Shown piece after piece: positions 47,767-55,125 of a stretch of 64,000 bases of DNA. Position numbers and translations under genes: made by a program. The stretch's first letter is position 1, and the number at the start of each line of letters is the position of its first letter. Below the pieces are notes generated by a model. It was given only the letters and a program-made list of their open reading frames with translations. It had not been told where the DNA came from and ran no database searches. Source of the DNA: Bacteroidales bacterium (GTDB taxonomy: Bacteria; Bacteroidota; Bacteroidia; Bacteroidales; Muribaculaceae); assembly GCA_014800245.1 (NCBI GenBank), contig JAAVGM010000011.1:186759-250758 (forward strand). The letters are read 5' to 3'.

Positions 47767-47795
47767 AAGAGGGTTACCTCTCAATATTTATATAT

Positions 47796-47844
47796 AAAAG
47801 AGCGTTAAATCTTTATGAAATTAAGATTTGACGCTCTTTTTTTT
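47796..47844 (+). terminator. Terminator-like hairpin and U-tract spanning the porE start codon
   Basis: Arms 47796-47813 and 47823-47840 (18 bp, AAAAGAGCGT/ACGCTCTTTT at the base, one mismatch) with loop TATGAAATT, followed by eight T's to 47844. It looks like the adk terminator, yet the loop contains the porE ATG (47815-47817) and the right arm encodes its first residues. Confidence 0.82.
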
Positions 47845-49803
47845 GTGCTTTTAGCTGTGGCAGGGGCTTTGTGGCTTGGCAGCTGCAAGGGTCCGAAACT
47901 CGCGGATGCTAACGCACAATTCGGCCGAGGGGAATATTTCAACGCCTCGAAGACATATAAGGCTGTATATAATAAGCTGAATCCAAAGACCGACCGCGAA
48001 CTCCGCGGAGAGGTGGCCTATCAATTGGCCACATGCTATCGCCGTCTGAATATGGCTCCGAATGCCTCGGCAGCCTATCAGAATGCAATCCGCTATGAAT
48101 ATCCCGATTCGATGGCATTCTATTATCTCGGCAGATCGCTGCAGGCTGAGGGGAAATATCAGCCTGCAATTGATGCTTATACCGCATTCCTTGAATGGCG
48201 TCCTGACGATCAGCTCGCAAAGGAAGGGATTGCGGGATGCCGCATGGCTATCCGCTCTAAAAGCGGCAAGAAGTCGAGATATGTGGTAAAGAACGCTAAA
48301 TTATTCAATTCGCGCCGTTCGGATTTTGCGCCGATGTATCTCGACAAAGAGCTCAATACAATCTATTTCACATCTTCTACAGAGAAAGCCACCGGCACCA
48401 ATAAATCTGAAATCACGGGGATGAAGAAATCGGATATCTTCTTTTCCAAGAAGGATGAGAATGGGAAATGGACTCGTCCCGAACCTGCTGAGGGAAGCCT
48501 GAACACTGAAAATGACGAAGGAGTCGTATCCTTCTCTCCCGACGGACAGACGATGTATTTCACTCTTGCGCGTCGTGCGCCGGATGCGGATACCTCTGTG
48601 GAGATATATACCTCCCGACGCAGCGATGCTACTTGGAGCGAACCCCAGAAATTTGAAATCACAGCCGATACTCTTTCGGCTTACGGTCATCCTGCGGTTT
48701 CGCCCGATGGCACATACCTTTATTTCGCTTCGGATATGCCGGGCGGATTCGGAGGAAAGGATATCTGGAGAATCAATCTTAAGGAGCGTTCCGGGTCGCT
48801 GGAGAATTTAGGTCCGCAGATCAATACGGGAGGCGATGAGATGTTCCCCTATCTCCGCACCGACTCCCTGCTCTATTTCTCTTCCGACGGGCATCCCGGT
48901 TTCGGGGGTCTCGATCTTTTCAAAGCGCGTCTTAATTCCACAGGCGACCGATGGAGCATCGAGAATATGGGGTTGCCTATCAATTCTGCGGGGGATGATT
49001 TCGGCATAACATATGGAGAAGGGGAATCCGGTTTCTTCTCTTCCAATCGCGGAGATGCGCGTGGATATGACAATATATATAGTTTTGAATATCCTGAAAT
49101 CAAGGTTACAATCTCCGGAATGGTGTTGGACAAGGATGAGGAACCGGTTCCGAATGCCATTATCCGTATCGTAGGTGATGACGGGTCGAACCAGAAGGAG
49201 GTGGCACGCGACGACGGCTCTTTCCGCTTCAAATTGGAGCGAGGGGTAAAATATGTGATGATGGCCGGAGCTCAGGGTTATCTTAACGTGAAGCAGGAAT
49301 TTGAATCCGATATGGAGGAAGAGGATGCGGATTATGAGGTCGATTTCATCCTTGCAGCTATCCATAAGCCGCAGGTGGTGGAGAATATATTTTACGATTT
49401 TGATAAAGCCACTTTGCGCCCTGAATCGAAGGAGGCGCTTGATGAGATGGCGCAGATGCTTCGTGATAATCCCAATGTAACGATAGAGATGGGGGCACAT
49501 ACGGATCGCAAGGGTTCGGATGAATATAATGTCAATCTCTCCAACCGACGCGCTAAGAGCGTGGTGGATTATCTTGTTGGAGCAGGGATCTCCCCCGACC
49601 GTCTCACATGGAAGGGTTATGGTGAGTCAGTTCCAAAGAAGGTGACGAAGAGAATAAACAGGGAATATCCTCAATTCCCTGAGGAAACCGTGCTTGACGA
49701 AACCTTCATCGAGACCCTCTCGGAAGAAGATCAGGAGGCTGCCGACCAGATCAACCGTCGAACAGAATTCCAAGTCACCTCTATCAACTATGATATGTAT
49801 TAG
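47815..49803 (+). CDS. porE: PorE-like T9SS lipoprotein: TPR, beta-propeller, CRD and OmpA domains
   Basis: PorE of P. gingivalis is a periplasmic outer membrane lipoprotein of the T9SS, binding peptidoglycan through its OmpA domain. This 662-residue protein has that order of domains: lipobox LGSC at ~residue 24, TPR-like helices (~30-145), PD40/WD40 propeller (~165-430; repeated PDGQTMYFT, SPDGTYLYFASD), a carboxypeptidase-regulatory-like domain (VSGMVLDKDEEPVPNA, ~435-515) and OmpA C-terminal domain (FDKATLRPESKEAL, VEMGAHTDRKGSDEYN). Other TPR-PD40-OmpA proteins exist in Bacteroidetes, so the specific name is likely but not proven. The start codon lies in a terminator-like hairpin. Confidence 0.78.
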   Translation: MKLRFDALFFVLLAVAGALWLGSCKGPKLADANAQFGRGEYFNASKTYKAVYNKLNPKTDRELRGEVAYQLATCYRRLNMAPNASAAYQNAIRYEYPDSMAFYYLGRSLQAEGKYQPAIDAYTAFLEWRPDDQLAKEGIAGCRMAIRSKSGKKSRYVVKNAKLFNSRRSDFAPMYLDKELNTIYFTSSTEKATGTNKSEITGMKKSDIFFSKKDENGKWTRPEPAEGSLNTENDEGVVSFSPDGQTMYFTLARRAPDADTSVEIYTSRRSDATWSEPQKFEITADTLSAYGHPAVSPDGTYLYFASDMPGGFGGKDIWRINLKERSGSLENLGPQINTGGDEMFPYLRTDSLLYFSSDGHPGFGGLDLFKARLNSTGDRWSIENMGLPINSAGDDFGITYGEGESGFFSSNRGDARGYDNIYSFEYPEIKVTISGMVLDKDEEPVPNAIIRIVGDDGSNQKEVARDDGSFRFKLERGVKYVMMAGAQGYLNVKQEFESDMEEEDADYEVDFILAAIHKPQVVENIFYDFDKATLRPESKEALDEMAQMLRDNPNVTIEMGAHTDRKGSDEYNVNLSNRRAKSVVDYLVGAGISPDRLTWKGYGESVPKKVTKRINREYPQFPEETVLDETFIETLSEEDQEAADQINRRTEFQVTSINYDMY

Positions 49804-49909
49804 AAGTTAGAGATAAGTGAGAAGGTTATAAGTGGTAAGCCCCCTTATCCCCCTTATAATCCTTAATCCCCTTAGTCCCCTTAATCTCTTAATCATTTAT
49901 AAATTAAAT

Positions 49910-50599
49910 ATGAAAGCTACAATAAATTTTCTTAAGGAATTATCAGTTAATAATGACCGTGAATGGTTTAACGCGCATAAGGATGAATATCAGAAAGTGA
50001 AGGCCTTCATCGAGGAGTTCACCTCCACCCTCATCTCCCGTATCGCGGAGTTTGATCCGGAGGCTTCGCGCCTTTCCCCTTCCGATTGCCTTTACCGAAT
50101 ATATCGCGACACCCGGTTCTCAGCAGACAAGACCCCCTACAAAACTCATATCGGCATCTATATTAATCCTCGTGGTGGAAAAAAGAGCGAGTATTGCGGC
50201 TATTACGTGCATATCGAGCCGGGAGCGTGCATGGTTGGTGGCGGAGCATGGTATCCTCCGGCCCCATTGCTGAAGGAATATCGAAGCGAGATATATAATA
50301 ATATTGAGGAATACTTGGAGATAATGGAGAATCCGGAGTTTGCGGCTAATTATAAGCCTCTCTGGACAGATCCATTGAAGACAGCTCCCAAAGGCTTCCC
50401 TAAAGATTGGGAATATATCGACCTGCTTAAGCCCCGCAGCTTCACGGTGGGATCATCATTCACCGACCGGGAATTCTGCGCAAAAGGGATATCGGATCGC
50501 ATCATCTCCCTCTTCAAGATTCTCAAGCCCTACAACGATTTCTTCAATTTCACTCTCGAAGAGCATCCCGAATTAGCCTTCTGCCGCCCGAAGAGATAA
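49910..50599 (+). CDS. DUF2461 domain protein
   Basis: 229 residues from the ATG at 49910 (an ATG at 49832 would translate CTTAATCCCC-type intergenic repeats). The DUF2461/TIGR02453 signature is clear: FLKELSVNNDREWFNAHKDEY, the YRIYRDTRFSADKTPYKTHIG motif, and GGGAWYPPAP. Found in many bacteria and fungi; function unknown. A long perfect hairpin follows 60 bp after the stop, where a convergent operon ends. Confidence 0.92.
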   Translation: MKATINFLKELSVNNDREWFNAHKDEYQKVKAFIEEFTSTLISRIAEFDPEASRLSPSDCLYRIYRDTRFSADKTPYKTHIGIYINPRGGKKSEYCGYYVHIEPGACMVGGGAWYPPAPLLKEYRSEIYNNIEEYLEIMENPEFAANYKPLWTDPLKTAPKGFPKDWEYIDLLKPRSFTVGSSFTDREFCAKGISDRIISLFKILKPYNDFFNFTLEEHPELAFCRPKR

Positions 50600-50605
50600 A
50601 GATTT

Positions 50606-50739
50606 ATATTCTGATATAAGAAGAAATTAGATTAATATTCTGATATAAAAGTATCTGAGATTTGTATCCTGCAAGCGGTTTGTCGTAAGGTGAGATGTGA
50701 AAAGCCACCTTGCGACAAACCGCTTGCAGGATGAATACA
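50606..50739. repeat. Long inverted repeat between converging transcription units
   Basis: Near-perfect 27-bp arms 50666-50692 / 50706-50732 (CTGCAAGCGGTTTGTCG / CGACAAACCGCTTGCAG core) with one G-U-compatible mismatch and 13-nt loop, extendable by TTTGTAT / ATACAA across a bulge. Two copies of ATATTCTGATATAA lie before it (about 50606 and 50632). No T-tract; it may terminate both strands or be a MITE-like relic. Confidence 0.85.
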
Positions 50740-50741
50740 AT

Positions 50742-51560
50742 TCATTCAAATATTTTATTTTTCAAATGCTTAATTGTATTACTTGGCAAATCTGTATCTT
50801 GAATGTCTATTGATTTAATACCCATATTCGAGAACCAAGAATTCAACAATTCTCTCATTTTTTCTAAATCTTTAGCTGGTGTAGGATTACACTCAATTAT
50901 ATATAATTCAAAATCCGTTTTAGAAATTTTACAGGGAATAAGACCCTTTTCCATATTTATATTTTTAGGTAAAATATAACTATAGTAACCATCCTCTACT
51001 TTAACATTATTTTCGTCATAAATATATCCGTCCGTAAGAAGTATAAATACATTTCTATAGCCATCCTTTATATAATCCGCAACCTTATCCTTATTGAAGA
51101 AACCCCATATATCCGAACCAAAATACTCCTTTGCCTGCAATGATTTATCATATAATTCTTTTATATGAGCTGTATGATTCTTTTTAAAATCAAGCAGCGA
51201 CGATTTTTTCTTTGCTCCTTCAATCTTCCCTAAATCCAATGAAAGTTTACTTGCAATATCATCTGCTTTTGGAGGAGCAGGATAAAAAATAACTTGAAAG
51301 CTATCATTGCTTTTTTGGAATTTCTTATCCTGCTTATTTATAAACAGACTCATAAGATTATTGACTATCACACTATCTTTCTTCGATTGAATCATGTTAT
51401 CCTTTTCTTTCTCTATGCGATCAGATAAATCAAGAAAAACGGTAATATTCAAAGGAAGCTCTTTTTGAACTTTCTCATTGGTATTTTTAGTTTCTTTACC
51501 ACAAGCTCCTAAGAAAATAAGTAAGCAAAGTAGTAAATAATTTAAACATTTTGTGGTCAT
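50742..51560 (-). CDS. vWA-like lipoprotein of the TerB/TM/vWA operon
   Basis: 272 residues with a signal peptide and lipobox LGAC (Cys ~20), so probably lipidated and held at the membrane. The body resembles a von Willebrand factor A domain: strand LNITVFLDLSDRIEKE with a D-x-S-x(D/R) MIDAS-like start (Asp ~44), a later FILLTDGYIYD strand whose Thr-Asp could complete the metal site, and alternating Lys-rich helices. No exact family was recognised. The gene is AT-rich and begins 3 bp after the preceding ORF of the operon, so it is translationally coupled. It is the last gene before the large hairpin. Confidence 0.7.
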   Translation of the reverse strand: MTTKCLNYLLLCLLIFLGACGKETKNTNEKVQKELPLNITVFLDLSDRIEKEKDNMIQSKKDSVIVNNLMSLFINKQDKKFQKSNDSFQVIFYPAPPKADDIASKLSLDLGKIEGAKKKSSLLDFKKNHTAHIKELYDKSLQAKEYFGSDIWGFFNKDKVADYIKDGYRNVFILLTDGYIYDENNVKVEDGYYSYILPKNINMEKGLIPCKISKTDFELYIIECNPTPAKDLEKMRELLNSWFSNMGIKSIDIQDTDLPSNTIKHLKNKIFE

Positions 51561-51563
51561 ATC

Positions 51564-52760
51564 TTATAATTGATTAATGAACGTATTATATGTATCAGTA
51601 GCCATATCTTGTTCTCTTTGAGACTTCGCAGCAAGGTGCATATAGGAAATCCATCCCGTAAAAAAATCACTTAGTGCTTGCTTAAGAATATTCTTATCTA
51701 TCAAAGATTTATTTTGAAGTTGGGTATTTAATGCGGCAATCTCAGTTTCCAAATTATTTATTTGAATCTGGATTTGATCAATTAGATTTTTTATAACATC
51801 AATCTGCTGTCTTGAATTAAATATTTTATCTTCCAGAACCTTTATTTCTTTTGTATGAGAATTCATATTATCAAAATGCTGCAACGTGAAATCAAAGACC
51901 AATCCCCATATCACATATGCAACAAAGCCAGAGAATATTACAATCCAAAAATTGGGGGAATTAAAAGCCATTGACACGGTGTATGGTTCCTCAGATAATA
52001 CCGTATAATTATATACTTTCTGAGAAATTTCGAAGGCAAGCAGAGCATCAAAAATGAAAGTTACCACATATAAAGCTCCAATCTTGACGAATTTACTCCA
52101 TCCCTTTTCAACATCTCCAAATTGATGAATCAGGAAGCCTAATCCTAAAAATATCACAGGCATTAAAAGAATAAAGAGTAACTGCCCCATACCATTTTCA
52201 ACTGCTTCTGAAAAACAATGGGCATCAAATATCGCTTCTCCGGCTCCTGATATATTGTCATTACCAAAGAATGCAGAAAAAGATGCGGAGCTATAGAACA
52301 CAAAGAGATAAGCTGCCAATAGGATGGTTATTATAACTCCAATAGTAAAATTAACCTTTGCCATGATATTAACTTTATCATTGCAGTTGATTTCATCTAT
52401 TTTATCCCTATATGTTTGTACTTCCTCCTCTAACCTCTCCTTACTGCGAATTTTAGCATCAATCTGAACCTGCAATCCATCTCGCTGCCCCTGCTTAGTA
52501 GCTATTTGCTTTTGTATATTACTTTGGTTCTTCTCTTGAAGTTCACGATTTTGATTTTGCTCATTCACATTTTGTGTATAGCAAGACTGAAGAGCTGGAT
52601 TTAAAGCACTTATATTACCTCCAGCATTTCCGCTCAAACGCACTCCCCAAGCTCTATAAGTTTCTTCTACCTCCTTTACATTTGATCGGTGTGTTGTTTC
52701 CTGCGAAACCACATTGTCAACGGCATCTTTAGTCTTGAAAAGATTTTTCATTCTATCCAT
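51564..52760 (-). CDS. Four-TM protein with long coiled coils
   Basis: 398 residues, no family recognised. Residues ~70-125 form a coiled coil (LQVQIDAKIRSKERLEEEVQ), followed by four hydrophobic segments: FTIGVIITILLAAYLFVFY, LLFILLMPVIFLGLGFLIHQ, IGALYVVTFIFDALLAFEI and FWIVIFSGFVAYVIWGLVF. A second coiled coil (~300-350, VLEDKIFNSRQQIDVIKNL) and a short C-terminal helix end it. The termini should be on the same side of the membrane. It sits between the TerB-like gene (29-bp gap) and the vWA lipoprotein gene (3-bp gap), suggesting a membrane complex linking a cytoplasmic TerB-like module to an envelope vWA sensor. Confidence 0.75.
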   Translation of the reverse strand: MDRMKNLFKTKDAVDNVVSQETTHRSNVKEVEETYRAWGVRLSGNAGGNISALNPALQSCYTQNVNEQNQNRELQEKNQSNIQKQIATKQGQRDGLQVQIDAKIRSKERLEEEVQTYRDKIDEINCNDKVNIMAKVNFTIGVIITILLAAYLFVFYSSASFSAFFGNDNISGAGEAIFDAHCFSEAVENGMGQLLFILLMPVIFLGLGFLIHQFGDVEKGWSKFVKIGALYVVTFIFDALLAFEISQKVYNYTVLSEEPYTVSMAFNSPNFWIVIFSGFVAYVIWGLVFDFTLQHFDNMNSHTKEIKVLEDKIFNSRQQIDVIKNLIDQIQIQINNLETEIAALNTQLQNKSLIDKNILKQALSDFFTGWISYMHLAAKSQREQDMATDTYNTFINQL

Positions 52761-52789
52761 ATCAAGATGTTGTTAGTCTTAATTAAATA

Positions 52790-53179
52790 CTATTCAGATA
52801 AAGCTAAAACCTCTTCTGGAGAAGCCTTTCTCTCAGCATATTCCAACAGAAGATTCACTAAGTCATCAATGTTCTCTTCAAGGAAACCAAATTTGAGAGC
52901 ATAGTTCTTCAATAGCACTACCTCGGCTTCCTCCAAACCATCTGCCACTGCTATTAAAGCCAAATCATATAAATAACGCACTTTCTCTTCTGCAGTTTCA
53001 GGGATATAGAAAGCCGAACCACCAGATAACACAGCTTTGTTGATTTCATCCTGTGTCAGTCCATAATATTCCCGAGCAATGCGATACATCTCATCCAATT
53101 CGCAGATTGCAACATCACCATCAGCTACAATCATACAATATAGACTTAAGAAATGTGATTTTAATTTTTCGTCTATCAT
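52790..53179 (-). CDS. TerB-like (tellurite-resistance/DjlA N-terminal type) protein
   Basis: 129 residues, all-helical. Two half-repeats with the TerB acidic pattern: MIVADGDVAICELDEM (residues ~17-32) and LIAVADGLEEAEVVLL (~74-89), where the Asp/Glu pairs bind metal in relatives. TerB domains occur in ter stress and phage-resistance gene clusters and often pair with vWA proteins (TerY-like); here a vWA lipoprotein is two genes downstream. First gene of the operon, 22 bp after the leader RNA's alternative-pairing segment. The family call is confident; its function here is inferred. Confidence 0.8.
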   Translation of the reverse strand: MIDEKLKSHFLSLYCMIVADGDVAICELDEMYRIAREYYGLTQDEINKAVLSGGSAFYIPETAEEKVRYLYDLALIAVADGLEEAEVVLLKNYALKFGFLEENIDDLVNLLLEYAERKASPEEVLALSE

Positions 53180-53199
53180 AGTTAGTTAAATTTACCGAG

Positions 53200-53528
53200 A
53201 CTCTCCGAACGGCATAAAAACAAAAAGCGTGAGAGTCGCACTATTGCTCGTTCCATGTCCTGAGGCCTTCGCATTGCCCGATATAGTAGAACGAGCAAAC
53301 ATGCAGAAGCCTCACGCTGAATATGTGTAAGTACACTAATGGCTAACGCTCTCGCGCTTGCCATCAGCAAAATAAACATATCCATAAGGCATCTACTGTT
53401 TGCATCATTCTTGACTATATCTTGAAAGTTGCGAAGTTTCAGAACATCAAGAAAGAGCGCAAGTAAACGCTTCTTATATGTATTTCTACAAATCTTATGA
53501 TCAGGACTAAAATCCCACATATAATTTG
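53200..53528 (-). ncRNA. Structured leader RNA (RNA A) with pseudoknot, upstream of the TerB-like gene
   Basis: Read on the minus strand from a -7 box at 53535-53542. Near its 3' end: P1 AGCGTGAG/CTCACGCT (plus 53226-53233 / 53311-53318) encloses P2 GGCTTCTGCAT/ATGCGAAGGCC with two bulges (plus 53301-53311 / 53264-53274) and P3 TTGCTCGTTC/GAACGAGCAA (plus 53289-53298 / 53244-53253), an H-type pseudoknot. TTTTTGTTTTT follows P1. A segment 22 nt before the start codon (plus GACTCTC 53201-53207) can pair with plus GAGAGTC 53231-53237, overlapping P1. Its homologue is at 62930-63213. Confidence 0.65.
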
Positions 53529-53534
53529 CACTCA

Positions 53535-53542
53535 CAAAGTTA
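53535..53542 (-). promoter_or_regulatory. -7 box for leader RNA A
   Basis: Plus CAAAGTTA, i.e. TAACTTTG on the minus strand, matches TAnnTTTG; no TTTG found at the -33 distance. The remaining 53543-53800 is AT-rich and without recognised features. Confidence 0.55.
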
Positions 53543-53806
53543 ATGATTTATTTTAAATATAAAAAATAATTATACTTTTTGCTATAAATTAAAAATAAAA
53601 TTCATCATTTAAAAATAATTTTTATGATTATCCTCAATTCCACAGATAATCTGTAAAGGTCTATCTCTCTTAGGACTAAGAAGAGCCATAGCCATAGTAT
53701 TCTCTTAAACTCTACGCCTCAGCTTCCTATAAGATAAAATAAAGTACCATAAAATCTCTTTTAATGATTATTAGGGTTGTCATTTAATTTTTAATAATAA
53801 AATCAT

Positions 53807-53843
53807 GCAAATTAAAAGTTGTACTTTTAATTTGCACGGTTTT
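53807..53843. repeat. 37-bp repeat, upstream copy, carrying a 13-bp-arm palindrome
   Basis: Arms GCAAATTAAAAGT / ACTTTTAATTTGC around TGT (53807-53835), then ACGGTTTT. The identical 37 bp recur at 55056-55092, after the ATPase gene. The right arm supplies the -33 TTTG of the ATPase promoter. Confidence 0.95.
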
Positions 53844-53862
53844 GTTATTTTTCTTAACTTTG
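53831..53862 (+). promoter_or_regulatory. Promoter of the second DUF4143 ATPase gene
   Basis: -33 TTTG at 53831-53834 inside the palindrome, 20-bp spacer, -7 TAACTTTG at 53855-53862. Full consensus. Transcription should begin near 53868, so the ATG at 53805 is excluded and translation starts at 53883. Confidence 0.75.
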
Positions 53863-53882
53863 GAAAAATAATAGATGAGGAT

Positions 53883-55064
53883 ATGAAAATAGAAGGGTAT
53901 ATTGAAAGAAGTCTCACGGAATCAATCAAGAAAGCGATTCCGTTTTATCCTGTAATTGTTATTACTGGTCCTCGACAGGTGGGAAAAACTACATTGTGTC
54001 GACACATTTTCGAAGATTTCAGATATGTAAATTTAGAGCGACCCACAGAGAGACAATTCGCTTTAGATGATTTGGAGGGATTTGTAGATGGGTTAGGACC
54101 CAGAGCAATCATCGATGAGATTCAGAATGTACCTGCAATTTTATCATATATCCAGGTCAAGGTTGATGAAAATCCCGAACTAAAATATGTGATAACCGGA
54201 AGCTCCAACTTTTCACTTCTACATAACATCACTCAATCCCTTGCCGGAAGAGCGGCCTTATTTACCCTTCTCCCACTCTCTTTTAAGGAGATTAAAGAGT
54301 ATATAGAATCAACAGGAATCAGGGAGATAATGTATAATGGTTTCTATCCGGCCATATTTACCAAGGCTACACCTCCCGATATGTTCTATTCTAATTATTA
54401 TTCCACATACGTGGAACGGGATATACGCCAGATTAGCCAGTTGAAAAATATAGATACCTTTGAAACATTCATGCGACTTTGCGCAGGAAGGACAGGATCA
54501 GAACTCAACTATTCTTCTTTGGGTGTAGAAACAGGAGTAAGTGCGCCTACTGTTAAGGAATGGCTCTCTTTATTAAACGCGTCGTATATTACATATACAC
54601 TCCAACCTTATTTCACCAATATAAATAAACGCCTCACTAAATCTCCAAAGCTTTATTTCTATGACACCGGTCTTCTTTGCTTCCTGTTAGGGATTGAGAA
54701 TGCCGACCAACTCATGACACATCCCCTTCGAGGTGCAATCTTTGAAAACTTAGTTGTATCTGAAATGATGAAGGAGAAATATAATTCCGGCAAACTTCCT
54801 AAATTATTTTTTTACAGAGAAAATTCGGGTAGAGAAGTGGATATTGTGGAAGAACAGGGTACGGCACTCTACCTATATGAGGTGAAAGCTTCCAAGACCT
54901 TTTCCAAAGATTTCAGAAAGAATCTCGAATATATGAAAAAAACTTTGACTAATATTGAGATCAAAGACAGTATAGTGGTTTATGATGGAGACACTTTCCC
55001 TCCTTTCGCCATAAATGTTCGCGATATGTGGAAGTATAACGAAAATAAAAACCGTGCAAATTAA
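53883..55064 (+). CDS. AAA ATPase with DUF4143 and PD-(D/E)XK-like C-terminus (second copy)
   Basis: 393 residues from the ATG at 53883. P-loop GPRQVGKTTLC, Walker B RAIIDEIQNVP, sensor ITGSSNFSLL. The DUF4143 part runs from SLAGRAALFTLLPLSFKEI through a winged-helix-like SSLGVETGVSAPTVKEWLS to RLTKSPKLYFYDTGL. The C-terminal nuclease-like core is FENLVVSEM ... GREVDIVEEQ ... YEVKASKT. Same family as the ATPase at 12967, but the two sequences are only distantly alike. It is bracketed by 37-bp repeats; the downstream copy contains the last codons and stop. Function is unknown; the isolated, repeat-flanked setting suggests a mobile or addictive unit. Confidence 0.9.
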   Translation: MKIEGYIERSLTESIKKAIPFYPVIVITGPRQVGKTTLCRHIFEDFRYVNLERPTERQFALDDLEGFVDGLGPRAIIDEIQNVPAILSYIQVKVDENPELKYVITGSSNFSLLHNITQSLAGRAALFTLLPLSFKEIKEYIESTGIREIMYNGFYPAIFTKATPPDMFYSNYYSTYVERDIRQISQLKNIDTFETFMRLCAGRTGSELNYSSLGVETGVSAPTVKEWLSLLNASYITYTLQPYFTNINKRLTKSPKLYFYDTGLLCFLLGIENADQLMTHPLRGAIFENLVVSEMMKEKYNSGKLPKLFFYRENSGREVDIVEEQGTALYLYEVKASKTFSKDFRKNLEYMKKTLTNIEIKDSIVVYDGDTFPPFAINVRDMWKYNENKNRAN

Positions 55065-55092
55065 AAGTTGTACTTTTAATTTGCACGGTTTT
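55048..55092. terminator. Extended palindrome and 37-bp repeat, downstream copy
   Basis: A near-perfect stem of 21 bp (AAAACCGTGC ... GCACGGTTTT, 55048-55068 / 55072-55092) with a 3-nt loop, ending in T's on both strands. It should act as a bidirectional terminator between the ATPase and kdtA. It includes the 37-bp repeat (55056-55092) and the ATPase stop codon. Confidence 0.85.
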
Positions 55093-55125
55093 TAGCGTCT
55101 AAAATATCCTCTTATTATTCTTTTA

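Noticed and set aside
53200..53528. RNA A as tmRNA or RNase P RNA
   Set aside because: It lacks tRNA-like ends and the conserved RNase P core; a regulatory leader is a better fit.
53182..53535. 117-residue ORF on the minus strand upstream of the TerB-like gene
   Set aside because: Its GTG start overlaps the -7 box and most of it coincides with the structured leader RNA; the sequence matches no family.
53805..53882. ATG at 53805 as start of the second DUF4143 gene
   Set aside because: It precedes the promoter and would translate the palindrome; the ATG at 53883 fits.
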